A stretch of 39,955 nt of DNA from Planctomycetaceae bacterium (GCA_014762625.1 JABURQ010000121.1:1-39955), one strand, 5' to 3'; counted from the stretch's first letter, positions 26,527-35,367 are shown. Program-made: numbers and translations. Notes: generated by a model from the sequence alone, not told the origin.

Positions 26527-27630
26527 TCATCGTATTTTGAGGCTCGCCATGCCGACGATGGCGAGTAACGCCGCACCGATCCAGAACCGGACGACGATTT
26601 TGATTTCATGATCCCCTTTGAACAGAAAATGATTGTGCAGTGGGCTGCATCGAATCAGTCGGCGTCCCGTCATACGAAACCAGCCGACCTGAAAGATCAC
26701 GCTTAACGTTTCGATGACGAAAATTCCGCCGATCACGACCCACAGGATTTCCTGTCGAGTGACGAGAGCAGAGAAAGCAAGTAGCGCGCCAATCGCTAAA
26801 GAACCGGTATCTCCCATGAAAACTTGCGCCGGATAGCAGTTAAACCACAAAAAGCCCAGCATGGCCCCCACCAGTGCTCCCAGCAAAATTGCAATTTCTC
26901 CACTGCCGGGAATGTAAGTAATACTCAAATAGGACGAGAGTACTTTATGACCGGCAAGATAGGCAATCGCGGCAAAGGCAGCTCCCGACATCAAAGAACA
27001 TCCCGTCGCCAAGCCATCCAGACCATCGGTCAGATTGACGGCGTTCGAGGATCCCACCAGCACCAGGAGAGCCCAGAGGATAAAACCCACTCCCAGGTAT
27101 AAGCCGTTATTTCCCAACGGCCAGATCAACTCGAGCCCGCGAGGAACCGACGAAAGTTCGAAGTACAGGAATCCCGAAATGATGGCAGCGAGCAGCGCCT
27201 GGACGGCGAGCTTCTGTCTGGCTCGGAGTCCGTTGCGGGTGGTGCTCAACTTGGTCCAGTCGTCAATGGCTCCCAGCGTGGCGAAGCTGATCACGGTGAA
27301 GAGCCCCAACAGCGTGAAATGATTCGATAAGTCTCCCCACAAGAGGATCGCGATGACCAGCGAAGCGACAATGAAGAGACCTCCCATCGTCGGGGTCTGG
27401 TCTTTATCGGCCTGGAGTTCGTTCAGGTGCTCCGAGTCGCTGGCGATCCGTTCTTTGCAGCGGCGTTTCAACCAGCGAATGGCGAAAGGACCGAGGAGCA
27501 ACGACATCAGAAACGCCGTGACGCTCGCCAAGGCGATACGTACAGTCAGAAAGACGCGCGAGTCGCCGGTCGAATAGAATTCCAGTTGCTCCAGGAGTGG
27601 AGCAAAGTGATCCAGTAACCAGAGGAGCAT
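26527..27630 (-). CDS. mraY: Phospho-N-acetylmuramoyl-pentapeptide transferase
   Basis: The 367-residue integral membrane enzyme joins UDP-MurNAc-pentapeptide to undecaprenyl phosphate, giving lipid I. About ten membrane helices are visible. The catalytic signatures are present: TPTMGGLFI, the aspartate pair in [31 protein letters not shown], and the C-terminal histidine motif, here PLHNHF where the common form is HHH. The start at 27630 matches the normal family length; the open frame reaches 63 codons further upstream. There is no good ribosome site. It lies 274 bases after murF and before murG. Confidence 0.95.
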   Translation of the reverse strand: MLLWLLDHFAPLLEQLEFYSTGDSRVFLTVRIALASVTAFLMSLLLGPFAIRWLKRRCKERIASDSEHLNELQADKDQTPTMGGLFIVASLVIAILLWGDLSNHFTLLGLFTVISFATLGAIDDWTKLSTTRNGLRARQKLAVQALLAAIISGFLYFELSSVPRGLELIWPLGNNGLYLGVGFILWALLVLVGSSNAVNLTDGLDGLATGCSLMSGAAFAAIAYLAGHKVLSSYLSITYIPGSGEIAILLGALVGAMLGFLWFNCYPAQVFMGDTGSLAIGALLAFSALVTRQEILWVVIGGIFVIETLSVIFQVGWFRMTGRRLIRCSPLHNHFLFKGDHEIKIVVRFWIGAALLAIVGMASLKIR

Positions 27631-27694
27631 TGCGGGAGGCCCAAAGGTTGATAAGGGAGACTTCTCGAGGAGGGGAGACGGACGGGGGTGTATC

Positions 27695-27729
27695 ATCGCC
27701 TGCCGAGACGTCTTGTCCCGGCAGGCGAT
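27695..27729 (-). promoter_or_regulatory. Stem-loop between murF and mraY
   Basis: ATCGCCTGCCG and CGGCAGGCGAT form a perfect 11-bp stem with a 13-base loop in the 274-base murF-mraY gap. No T-run follows. With the mraY-murG hairpin, this is the second strong intercistronic stem-loop of the cluster. Confidence 0.6.
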
Positions 27730-27904
27730 CGTTATGATTTCGTCGCCAAGCCACATCTGGAGTGATCGACCCAAATAATCACTTGATCCACATGCTATGA
27801 AGGCTCCTGTTTCATCCATGAAACATCGCGTCGGATCCCCGCAAACCCAAAACGCAGGGCAACGAAATCACGATTGATTTGTTTGTAGTCTTCTTCTCCT
27901 TGAG

Positions 27905-29317
27905 TCAGGCGGCTTTTCGGGCCGTCCGGTTTGATTGATTGTTTTGTAACTCGGCAAGTTCGGTCAGGATGTCGAGCGTCCGCTCCATCTTCATCGCTCG
28001 CGAACCTTTCGCGAGGAGGACGTCTCCCGGCTGCAACCAGCAATCCAGGAGGACTTCCATGATCTCGAAAGAAGGGCAGACCGCGATCTGATGACCGGGC
28101 ATTCCCGCGTGACTCGCGGCGGCGGCAACCGTCTTCGCAAAGTCTCCGTGGGCGATCAGAAAATCAATGTCCGACTCCGCGATCGTGTGGCCGAGATGTC
28201 GATGATAGGCAACCGCCGACTCCCCCAACTCCAACATGTCGCCGACGACCAGAATTCTGCTCGCTGACGAATCGGGCCATTCCGATAACAACCGGCAAGC
28301 GGCGTGCATCGATCGGGGTGAGGCGTTGTAGGTGTCGTCGATCACGGTCCAGGGACCGATTTCTGTGGCCGCACATCGCCCGGAGCCCGGCGTGAAGCTG
28401 GAAAACCCGCTTTGAACCTCTTCCACTTCCATACCCAGCTCTGAGGCAATGGCGACTGCGATGGCCGCCGCGTTGAGGAAGTGACGACCGCAGACGGGAA
28501 GGTGTAATTGTTGTCCGTTGATTTGAAAATTCATCCCGTCGGCAGTCATCTCGACCGCTTCGATCCGGAAGTGGTTTTGAGGACCGAATCCACACAGGTA
28601 AAACGGTTTCTCGAGCGTCTCGGAATATTCCAGCAGCCGAGGATCGTCGCCGTTCAGCACGACAAATCCACTCTCGCTTAAGGTGTCGATCAACTCACAC
28701 TTCGATTCGAGAGTCCTCTCCAAAGACCCGAAGCCGGAAAGATGAGCTTCCGCGATCGACGTGATGACGGCCACTTCATGTTCGGCGATTTTCCCCAGTT
28801 GGGCGACTTCGCCGGGAGCGGAGGCACCAACTTCAATAACGGCGAACTCGTCCTCCTCACTCATCGAGAGCAGGCTGAGAGGGACGCCGAACTGATTGTT
28901 AAAGTTTTGCGGGCTTTGAACACCGCGGTAATGTCCCGAGAGGACGGTATGGATCATGTTCCGCGTCGTCGTTTTCCCCACAGATCCGGTCACGCCGATC
29001 ACCAGCCCTGATTGACGACGACGATACCAGTTTCCAAATGCTCCAAGTGCCGTGATGGTGTCGTCGACGATGATTTGAGGGAGCGATTGTTGTAGGGGTT
29101 GGCTGACGACCGCCGCGACGGCTCCTCGCTGGAAAGCATCCGCAATAAAATGATGTCCGTCCTCATTCTCTCCGCGCACCGCCCAGAAAAGATCGCCCTC
29201 GCGACATTTCCGAGAATCGAGTTGTACGGAATGGAAGGTCACGTTCGGACATTCTCCATGAGGATGTTGTCGTCCATCGACGGCGGAAACAAGTTGTGCG
29301 AAGGAAAGAGGGGTCAT
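27905..29317 (-). CDS. murF: UDP-MurNAc-tripeptide:D-Ala-D-Ala ligase
   Basis: The 470-residue ATP-dependent ligase completes the pentapeptide precursor. Mur-ligase features are SVQLDSRKCREGDLFWAVRGE, the ATP loop GVTGSVGKTTTRNMI, FNNQFGVPLSLL, EVGASAPGEV, and the C-terminal DDTYNASPRSM and LVVGDMLELG that characterise MurF. ATG 29317 is chosen because it overlaps the murE stop as TGATG, the classic form of coupled translation; the frame continues 19 codons upstream. It is followed by a 274-base gap with a stem-loop, then mraY. Confidence 0.96.
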   Translation of the reverse strand: MTPLSFAQLVSAVDGRQHPHGECPNVTFHSVQLDSRKCREGDLFWAVRGENEDGHHFIADAFQRGAVAAVVSQPLQQSLPQIIVDDTITALGAFGNWYRRRQSGLVIGVTGSVGKTTTRNMIHTVLSGHYRGVQSPQNFNNQFGVPLSLLSMSEEDEFAVIEVGASAPGEVAQLGKIAEHEVAVITSIAEAHLSGFGSLERTLESKCELIDTLSESGFVVLNGDDPRLLEYSETLEKPFYLCGFGPQNHFRIEAVEMTADGMNFQINGQQLHLPVCGRHFLNAAAIAVAIASELGMEVEEVQSGFSSFTPGSGRCAATEIGPWTVIDDTYNASPRSMHAACRLLSEWPDSSASRILVVGDMLELGESAVAYHRHLGHTIAESDIDFLIAHGDFAKTVAAAASHAGMPGHQIAVCPSFEIMEVLLDCWLQPGDVLLAKGSRAMKMERTLDILTELAELQNNQSNRTARKAA

Positions 29318-30855
29318 CAGAGGTGCGACGATGCTGCGGAGGGGAGGGAAGGGGAGGAGGTACGTTCGAGACAATCACGAATCACCTGACAGTCATCGAA
29401 AGGAATCACTTCAGCTCCGATGTGTTGTTCTTTTTCATGACCTTTACCGGCGACGAGAACCACGTCCCCGGCGGAGGCGAGGCGAACGGCTCGATCGATG
29501 GCTTTCCGCCGATCGACTTCGCAGTGAACGTTCTGGGAGGAGTCGGTCAGCCCCTCTTGGATGTCGGCGATGATGGCGTGAGGATCTTCCGAGCGAGGAT
29601 TGTCGCTGGTGATGATCGTGACATCGGCCTGACGGGAGGCCTGACCCATCAACGGGCGTTTGGCTCGATCGCGGTCTCCACCCGCTCCAAAGACCAGAAT
29701 AATGCGTCCGGAGCTCAGACGACGGAGGTGGGCGATACTTTGTTCGAGAGCGTCGGCGGTATGGGCATAATCCACGAAACAGGAAACGCTGCGCTGATGA
29801 TCGACCAGTTGGAGTCGTCCCGGAATGCACCGCAACCGCGACAGTCCGCGCTGGATGGCTTCCGGTGATATTTCCCATCGCAGTGCGATGGCGATCGCCG
29901 CCAGGCAGTTGGAGACCTGATGACGTCCAATGAGTGGCGTCGAAAAGAGGAGTTCTTCCTGTTGCCACGTGACCGAGAATCGGCTCCCGCGTAGCGATTC
30001 TTCCAGGATCACGCCTTTGATCTCCGCCGCTAAATGGAGACCGTACGTTATGATGTGAGGGTGTGACACGAAACCCGCGGCTTCCTGTGCTCCTGGGTCG
30101 TCGGCGTTCATCAACATCATTCCGCTTTCCCGCAGATAGCGAGAGAGCGAAGCTTTGGTTTTCACATACGAATCCCGATCCTTGTGGTAATCGAGGTGGT
30201 CGTGGGTCACATTGGTGATGACCGCCGCGTCGAGTTCACACCCCGCGAGTCGTTGCTGGTGGAGTGCGTGGCTGGAAGCTTCGAGCACCGCGTAACGACT
30301 TCCACTTTGTCTGGTTTGTCGCAGCAAAGTCTGGATGACATCCGCGGGCGGAGTCGTCAGTGTCGCCGGGAGGATATTGAGGCTGTCGTCGTACTCAATG
30401 GTCCCCAGCATGCCGCAACCACCCAGGGAGGATTGGACGATCGACCGCAGAATCCAGCTCACGCTTGTCTTGCCGTTCGTTCCGGTGACGGCGGCTACTT
30501 TCAGGGAACGGCTGGGGTTTCCAGCCAAAGCGGATTGAATTTTCCCGTACGCTTCCCGCGCACAGGGAACGATGACTTGCGGCAAACCTTGTGAGTGGAC
30601 CGGTTTCTCGGTGATCAACACCGCTGCCCCACGCCCAATGGCGTCCGGAATGAAGTCGGCTCCATCCTGGTGGTTGCCGGGAATGGCGACAAATGCCGCG
30701 CCGCGTTCGATGGTCTGGGAATCGCAGGCGCAGGAAATGACTTTGACGTCGGCGCAACCGCTGTAACTGGCGAGGGGAAACAGCGTTTTTAATCTGACGG
30801 GGCGCACGCCGGGCGAGGTTCCCAGAGAATCACCAGTAACGGGGTACTCGCTCAT
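29317..30855 (-). CDS. murE: UDP-MurNAc-tripeptide synthetase, meso-DAP type
   Basis: The 512-residue cytoplasmic ligase adds the third residue of the stem peptide. The ATP loop is AVTGTNGKTSVSW (about 123-133), followed by TTPP near 167-170, EASSHALHQ, NVTHDHLDYH, and DNPRSEDP at 418-425; the DNPR tetrad is the recognised marker of meso-diaminopimelate specificity. ATG 30855 is the likely start, though without a clear ribosome site; 83 further upstream codons are non-conserved and run into integrase debris. It is the first gene of the peptidoglycan run and overlaps murF by one base. The DAP motif supports a conventional Gram-negative peptidoglycan in this organism. Confidence 0.95.
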   Translation of the reverse strand: MSEYPVTGDSLGTSPGVRPVRLKTLFPLASYSGCADVKVISCACDSQTIERGAAFVAIPGNHQDGADFIPDAIGRGAAVLITEKPVHSQGLPQVIVPCAREAYGKIQSALAGNPSRSLKVAAVTGTNGKTSVSWILRSIVQSSLGGCGMLGTIEYDDSLNILPATLTTPPADVIQTLLRQTRQSGSRYAVLEASSHALHQQRLAGCELDAAVITNVTHDHLDYHKDRDSYVKTKASLSRYLRESGMMLMNADDPGAQEAAGFVSHPHIITYGLHLAAEIKGVILEESLRGSRFSVTWQQEELLFSTPLIGRHQVSNCLAAIAIALRWEISPEAIQRGLSRLRCIPGRLQLVDHQRSVSCFVDYAHTADALEQSIAHLRRLSSGRIILVFGAGGDRDRAKRPLMGQASRQADVTIITSDNPRSEDPHAIIADIQEGLTDSSQNVHCEVDRRKAIDRAVRLASAGDVVLVAGKGHEKEQHIGAEVIPFDDCQVIRDCLERTSSPSLPSAASSHL

Positions 30856-31147
30856 GGTGTGGTCGCATGTCAGAGGAGTGAAAAGTGGATCGAGCGCATC
30901 CGGGGAAAGGAAATTGGAAGGCTCGGAAGGACTCCCGAACGGGAGGTGTGGGAATTCTGTCGATTTGCTCGATCCGGTCAAGCACGGTTCCTTAGCAATT
31001 GACGCCGATTTGTAAGTGTTACATCGATTGGTCCGTGGTTTGTTGTCAGTTGTTTGTGGAGAAACTGGGAAATAGAGAATAGAAGCTCGCCGGGGCAAGT
31101 TCACACCAAGCCAGAGGAACGTGAGCGATTATTGAAGTTCGGCCAGG
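30856..31147. other. Presumed promoter region of the mur cluster
   Basis: These 292 bases upstream of murE must contain the promoter of the minus-strand mur genes, but no convincing -35/-10 pair stands out. The right side passes into integrase debris. No gene or hairpin of note is seen. Confidence 0.4.
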
Positions 31148-31490
31148 TCATCGGTCCTGCGATCGAGGATGACCGATCCCAAACGTCAACCGGCTCCGAA
31201 CGTGTTGAATCAGGATTTCACAGCGACGGCTCTCAATCAGAAATAGGTGGCCGACATCACCTACCTGCCGACCCGTTGCTGGGAAGTCGGCACATTCTTC
31301 GGCGGCTGTCTGAAACGAATGTCGCAATGTATAGAATCCGCGACGCGCATTGATTCCCAATGTCTTCAACAGACCGCAGAAGCTGGGGGACGAAGGCTGG
31401 GTTGCCTATCCGCATCCCCAGGTCATCTTTCAATATTAAGACGGCCACACGGGCGAACTCGACGACGCGGAAGCAATCTCGCTCGATCAC
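31148..31490 (-). pseudogene. Tyrosine recombinase (integrase) C-terminal remnant, minus strand
   Basis: On the minus strand the phrase KTLGINARRGFYTLRHSFQTAAEECADFP carries the RHxxxT-type catalytic box (LRHSF) seen in planctomycete phage-type integrases. Upstream, FVPQLLRSV lies in a different frame, so at least one shift has occurred. Downstream the frame degenerates before HVRSRL, which looks like the family's C-terminal HVRxWL. No complete gene remains. It faces another integrase fragment on the plus strand. Confidence 0.6.
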
Positions 31491-31497
31491 AGAGTGA

Positions 31498-31810
31498 GTG
31501 TCAGGAAGTCACACGGTACTCGATCAAGAATGCCGGCTTGCCGGTGATCCCTCAGAAGAATCTTCGACACACAGTCGCTACGATCCTACTCGGGCGAAAG
31601 TGGCCGCTAAAGACCGTTTCCAATCTGCTGGGGCACTCGAACATCCAGACGACAGCCAACTTCTACGGCCAATTCACTGATGGGATTCATTCCGAGGCAG
31701 TGGCTGATTGGAACTCCGCAATCACGCCTAAAGGCTGCGCAATGGCTGCGCCGGAACGAAAAAGCGACTCCCCGGAATCTTCCGAGAAGTCGCAAGGTGT
31801 TACTGAGTAA
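31498..31810 (+). pseudogene. Tyrosine recombinase C-terminal remnant, plus strand
   Basis: The frame reads YSIKNAGLPVIPQKNLRHTVATILL, then VSNLLGHSNIQTTANFYGQF, containing the RHxxA box, the GHS histidine box and the catalytic tyrosine of a phage-type integrase. The N-terminal and core-binding domains are missing; upstream in-frame sequence is not integrase-like. The last residues (AAPERKSDSPESSEKSQGVTE) run into the 236-bp direct repeat, and a tRNA 3'-end fragment follows the stop at once, the usual position of an attachment site. Confidence 0.7.
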
Positions 31811-31971
31811 CACAATGGGGCTGACAGGAATCGAACGGGATTCCGTAACTGACTGTGACAGCATCGACTTACAATAATTGACCGAATCGGGCGCTGCAAT
31901 ATCCGGTGCAGTTGGTCCTGATTCGTGCCAGTATGACAGCCGATTGCAACGCATCATCGATGCCTGGCCGA
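31736..31971 (+). repeat. 236-bp direct repeat, copy 1, with attachment-site core
   Basis: It is nearly identical to 34529-34764; differences are confined to a few bases at the left. It contains a GCGACT/AGTCGC stem, the perfect palindrome GTGTTAC-TGA-GTAACAC (31797-31813) and, at 31816-31836, a segment equal to the reverse complement of a tRNA T-arm and acceptor end (GTTCGATTCCTGTCAGCCCC on the minus strand). The last part is the start of a short frame with the motif IIDAWP. The two copies bracket 2557 bases of cargo. Confidence 0.85.
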
Positions 31972-32051
31972 CACTCTCTGAAACAGTCCGGGATGATCTG
32001 TATCGACTGGCCAGCGAAGCCAATCAACCGCCTGTACCGAGGAAGGGGTGA
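31878..32051 (+). CDS. Short ORF with DAWPxLS motif, copy 1
   Basis: From a TTG directly after an in-frame stop, the 57-residue frame reads LTESGAAISGAVGPDSC, then LQRIIDAWPTLSETVRDDLYRLASEA, ending PPVPRKG. The first 31 residues lie in the direct repeat, but the similarity of pattern to the second copy (LQRIIDAWPRLSGEIRAKIMGLI) continues past the repeat boundary, which suggests a real helical domain. I believe similar tails occur beside planctomycete integration sites. The start codon is uncertain, and it may be a fragment of a longer gene. Confidence 0.4.
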   Translation: MTESGAAISGAVGPDSCQYDSRLQRIIDAWPTLSETVRDDLYRLASEANQPPVPRKG

Positions 32052-32055
32052 GCAT

Positions 32056-32253
32056 ATGGCGGACGATCTGCAACCGGTTCTCGGTGCGATTGAAAGAGAG
32101 GATCGGGAAAGATCCCGGATGATTCAGGAACTGATCGACGATCCCGACGCGGAACTCAGGGAGGTCATCGACGAAATCGAGAGGCAGGACCGGGCAATCA
32201 ATCAAATGATCGGGGAACTATTAGCGGAAGATTCGCCCGGACAGATTGAATGA
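32056..32253 (+). CDS. Small acidic helical protein, unknown
   Basis: The 65-residue protein MADDLQPVLGAIEREDRER is entirely charged helix, with two related halves: AIEREDRERSRMIQELIDDP and EIERQDRAINQMIGELLAED align over about 20 residues, so it looks like a duplicated helical hairpin. AGGAAGGGG lies 9-16 bases before the ATG, which starts four bases after the preceding short frame stops. It may bind another protein or act as a small cargo regulator; no family is recognised. Confidence 0.55.
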   Translation: MADDLQPVLGAIEREDRERSRMIQELIDDPDAELREVIDEIERQDRAINQMIGELLAEDSPGQIE

Positions 32254-32366
32254 ACATGCTTCCGCAGCTTCTCATGTACTGCACAAAATAGACAATAAAC
32301 AGTTGAATCGGTGATCGGTTTCCTTTACGGATCTATGGGTGAGTTTCAGCTAAAGGAGATCTTGCC

Positions 32367-33407
32367 ATGAAGCATATCTTGTTCACAATTCCTTTGTGCC
32401 TGTTTGTTTTTGTAGGATATGGATTTGGTTTTGTAAAACCATCGCCGCCGGAAGGTGACGAACTGAAAAATGCGGTTAAATCAGTCGATCGTACCTACGG
32501 CTCGAAAATCAAACGTGCGAGAAAACTAACTGAAATCAGCGAGTTGGCGGAACGGCTCAAAAGCGAAGCTGACGAAGAGAACAATTCGGCACGGCAGTAT
32601 GCTTTGATGATCGCAAGCCGAGATCTGTATATGAAGGCGGGGAATTTTCAAGAAGCCCTGCGATTGGTAGAGCAATTAGGTTCAACTTTTGAACTCAACT
32701 CTACATCGATCAGGGATGAGGTACTGGCAGAAGCCGCCCGGTTTAGATCGGTTGATCCCATCTCACGCTGGATGCTTTCATTCACTTTCCACAATGCAAT
32801 CCGTGAAGCTCTTCTGGGTGAAGATGATCGAAAAGCAAATGAACTCGCAGAACTGGCTGAGAAATCGGCCAGCATGTCGGGGAACAGAAAACTAGTGGAG
32901 TTTGCAAGGGATGATTTGGAGACGGTCGAATCGCTTGTGGATAACGACGCAGAGAAGGAAAAGATCGATCAAGCGTTTCCCGAGTTGAACTCCAAGCTTG
33001 AAGTGAGAGGCACGGAAGGATTCCCTGATTTGAAACGGGCAAAGGAGGTCGGACGGGATCCGCATAAAGGGATCAGTGGGGCAGACGACGCTCTGAATGT
33101 GTATTTTCTGAAGCTACAAACTCCAGTGAATATCAATGATCTCTTTTTGATGATCAATGGCCAGATGACGCATTTAGGTAGGGGGACAAGCTTGGGGAAG
33201 ATTTCAGCCAGCCTCGATGGAGAACAATGGTTTCCGGTCGGAGAGTGGGATACGGAATCCTGTCTACTGGCTGCAAAGCGAAAAAACCTCTGGGGGATCA
33301 AGCTGAGCGGTCCCGAAATGCTGGAGATTAAGAAAATTGCGGTCAAATTTGATTACACCAAAGGATCCGACCGATTCGAGGTCTTCCAAGTGACCGCCGT
33401 TCGATAA
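32367..33407 (+). CDS. Exported planctomycete protein, helical N-terminal part and beta-rich C-terminal part
   Basis: The 346-residue protein has a signal peptide (MKHILFTIPLCLFVFVGYGFG). A long helical region at about 30-215 is TPR-like, with RQYALMIASRDLYMKAGNFQEALRLVEQL, a pattern widespread in exported planctomycete proteins. The C-terminal part is beta-rich (DALNVYFLKLQ, GKISASLDGEQWFPVGEW, IKKIAVKFDY) and recalls discoidin-like sugar-binding domains; this is tentative. The ribosome site AAAGGAGATC is strong. It is the largest gene in the 2.6-kb cargo between the two direct repeats. No function is known. Confidence 0.7.
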   Translation: MKHILFTIPLCLFVFVGYGFGFVKPSPPEGDELKNAVKSVDRTYGSKIKRARKLTEISELAERLKSEADEENNSARQYALMIASRDLYMKAGNFQEALRLVEQLGSTFELNSTSIRDEVLAEAARFRSVDPISRWMLSFTFHNAIREALLGEDDRKANELAELAEKSASMSGNRKLVEFARDDLETVESLVDNDAEKEKIDQAFPELNSKLEVRGTEGFPDLKRAKEVGRDPHKGISGADDALNVYFLKLQTPVNINDLFLMINGQMTHLGRGTSLGKISASLDGEQWFPVGEWDTESCLLAAKRKNLWGIKLSGPEMLEIKKIAVKFDYTKGSDRFEVFQVTAVR

Positions 33408-33456
33408 CAACGCTTAATCGATTCACTTGAGACCACAGCTTGAGGAGTGATCTGTA

Positions 33457-33795
33457 ATGGCTTCAGACCCTGACGATTTTTATGCAAACATGCCAGACAA
33501 TCGGAAGTTTAAGGATACGGAGCGAATGATTGAAGAGGGAGCGAAAATCAAAAGTGGAGGCCAGAGTCTTCACAAGAAGAGTTCCCAGCCAGAGAAGGGC
33601 GGATCATTTAATGGGGCGGCAGCGGCAATGAGTTTCATTATGCCTGGACTCGGGCAGGTCTACAAAGGCCAAGTTTGGTCCGGTCTGGCTTTCTTTTTCG
33701 GTTCCATCATCGGGTTCTATTTATTGGTTGTTCCCGGATTCATTGCGTGGATCGTAGGTGTCTTTCACGCTGGCATGAGTGGGAATAGCGAATAA
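33457..33795 (+). CDS. TM2-like small membrane protein
   Basis: The 112-residue protein has a charged, soluble N-terminal half (residues 1-50) and two membrane helices. The segment AAAAMSFIMPGLGQVYKGQVWSGL followed by FFFGSIIGFYLLVVPG matches the TM2-type pattern, in which a PGLGQxYxGxxxxG turn lies between helices. Function of such proteins is unclear. It follows the exported protein by 49 bases with GAGGAGTGATCT before the ATG, so the two are probably co-transcribed. Confidence 0.7.
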   Translation: MASDPDDFYANMPDNRKFKDTERMIEEGAKIKSGGQSLHKKSSQPEKGGSFNGAAAAMSFIMPGLGQVYKGQVWSGLAFFFGSIIGFYLLVVPGFIAWIVGVFHAGMSGNSE

Positions 33796-33888
33796 ACTAT
33801 TACAGGAGCGGAATAGGGTAGCTCCCGAAAACCCGCATCACCACCGGCTTCCCGCCTTCTATTCTCGGTGATCGCGAAAGGTGATCGC

Positions 33889-34308
33889 ATGTCTGACCAA
33901 TTTGATCGTATCCGCAAACAAAGGCGAGCACCGCGCAAGTCGCACAAGAAATCATCTGACAATGGAATACTGAAAGCCTGGCTTTTCATGGGGGGAATCA
34001 TGATTGTGGCCCTGCTTGTAGTCACGCAAATCGAACACAGCCCACCGGGACCACCAAGCCGCGAAGAGAAAATCGAAGATTCATTCAGTACTTACGACGG
34101 ATCGCACCGCGAACTGGTGAAGATGATCAAAGACCGTATGAATGATCCCGACTCATTCGAGCACGTAGAGACTAAATACTGGGACAAAGGTGATCACCTG
34201 CTGATTTATATGAAATTCCGCGGTCGAAATAGTTTCAACGCTGTGATTACCGATGAGATCCTGGCCAAAGCCGACACTGAGGGCAATGTGTTCGAGATCA
34301 TCGAATAG
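33889..34308 (+). CDS. Single-pass membrane protein, unknown
   Basis: The 139-residue protein has a basic cytoplasmic start (FDRIRKQRRAPRKSHKKSSDN), one membrane helix at about 27-46 (AWLFMGGIMIVALLVVTQI), then an outward domain with HRELVKMIKDRMNDPDSFEHVETKYW and an alternating beta tail. The DPDSFEHVET segment is a recurring feature in small lipoprotein-like or membrane proteins of unknown role. ATG 33889 is preferred because AAAGGTG precedes it. It is the last gene of the cargo; about 220 bases after it, before the second direct repeat, hold nothing recognised. Confidence 0.65.
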   Translation: MSDQFDRIRKQRRAPRKSHKKSSDNGILKAWLFMGGIMIVALLVVTQIEHSPPGPPSREEKIEDSFSTYDGSHRELVKMIKDRMNDPDSFEHVETKYWDKGDHLLIYMKFRGRNSFNAVITDEILAKADTEGNVFEIIE

Positions 34309-34528
34309 GCCACTGCTGTGAATCTGCCGGCAATATTGAAACCCACTCCCATTTGGGAAAAGGCACTTCGGTCGTGCTCTCCACTTGTGCATTAAGAAAT
34401 GACATTCCGTGGTAAAGGCAAATCAGGGAAAAGTATTCGTTCTTTGGCTCAAGAAACGGATTCGCAGAAACCGTGAAGTGCCTGTCGTGATCAAGAATTG
34501 TTGAGCCGTCCATCAGATTTCCAATTGT

Positions 34529-34764
34529 TGCGCAATGGCTGCGCCAGACGAAAAAAGCGACTCCCCGGAATTTTCCGAGAAGTCGCAAGGTGTTACTGAG
34601 TAACACAATGGGGCTGACAGGAATCGAACGGGATTCCGTAACTGACTGTGACAGCATCGACTTACAATAATTGACCGAATCGGGCGCTGCAATATCCGGT
34701 GCAGTTGGTCCTGATTCGTGCCAGTATGACAGCCGATTGCAACGCATCATCGATGCCTGGCCGA
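34529..34764 (+). repeat. 236-bp direct repeat, copy 2, with attachment-site core
   Basis: It repeats 31736-31971 almost base for base, including the palindrome GTGTTAC-TGA-GTAACAC and the tRNA 3'-end fragment (34609-34629). Unlike copy 1, no integrase fragment precedes it: only the last 24 codons of that reading frame are present. This suggests that copy 2 arose when a DNA segment integrated or duplicated at the attachment site. Confidence 0.85.
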
Positions 34765-34808
34765 GGCTGTCGGGAGAGATTCGAGCGAAGATCATGGGGC
34801 TAATTTGA
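34671..34808 (+). CDS. Short ORF with DAWPxLS motif, copy 2
   Basis: The 45-residue frame starts at TTG like copy 1 and ends LQRIIDAWPRLSGEIRAKIMGLI. After the repeat boundary the sequence differs from copy 1 but keeps the spacing of hydrophobic residues. It may be a genuine small protein or the end of a lost gene. Confidence 0.35.
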   Translation: MTESGAAISGAVGPDSCQYDSRLQRIIDAWPRLSGEIRAKIMGLI

Positions 34809-34847
34809 TCTCTCACCTATGAAATGATCGTTTTGGTTCTTCTTAGA

Positions 34848-35366
34848 CTAGTTAAGCCCTAATTCTCTTATCGTCTTTATTGGCAAATACAAATGATTCT
34901 CATCGTCCATCAGGGAGCAGAAACCATATTTGAGATAGAAGCTTTTTGCTGACTCATCGATTGCATCAAGTACGACTGCCCGGATTCCAATTTTTTCAGA
35001 CAATTTATGGACCTGCCTGAGCGCATCCATCAACAAGAGTTCTCCTAGATGCTGCCCTTGGTGATTCTTGTCAATTGCCAGTTTACCAATGAGTATCACA
35101 GGGATACTCATTCTAGGTGGCAATCCTTTGGCAAGGTCCTCCGGGAGCGTCTCATACTCTATTGAATGGCTAGATAGTGTGTAGAAGCCGCATACCTTTG
35201 GACTACCCTCTGAAATCAATACAAACAGTCGGGCAAGATCTCTTTTCAGGAACTGGGATGCCTGCTTTTTGAGCCAATTATCTAAAGAATCACGACCGCA
35301 ACTGAAATCCTTGCGGTCGTGATCGGGTTTAGCGAATGGCACTATTTCCCATTTTTTATCCGCCAT
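34848..35366 (-). CDS. GNAT acetyltransferase toxin (TacT/AtaT-type)
   Basis: The 172-residue GNAT protein belongs, by pattern, to toxins that acetylate aminoacyl-tRNA and block translation. It has FSCGRDSLDNWLKKQASQFLKRDLARLFVL, then VCGFYTLSSHSIEY, the acetyl-CoA loop region LAIDKNHQGQHLGELLLMDAL, and the tyrosine helix AKSFYLKYGFCSL. Its start follows the stop of the DUF1778 antitoxin by one base, so the two are translated together. The target tRNA is unknown. AT-rich composition and position within integration debris point to transfer. Confidence 0.9.
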   Translation of the reverse strand: MADKKWEIVPFAKPDHDRKDFSCGRDSLDNWLKKQASQFLKRDLARLFVLISEGSPKVCGFYTLSSHSIEYETLPEDLAKGLPPRMSIPVILIGKLAIDKNHQGQHLGELLLMDALRQVHKLSEKIGIRAVVLDAIDESAKSFYLKYGFCSLMDDENHLYLPIKTIRELGLN

Positions 35367-35367
35367 T

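Noticed and set aside
31736-31971. The 236-bp repeats as an insertion sequence
   Set aside because: They encode no transposase, lack terminal inverted repeats and contain a tRNA-derived core, so attachment sites fit better.
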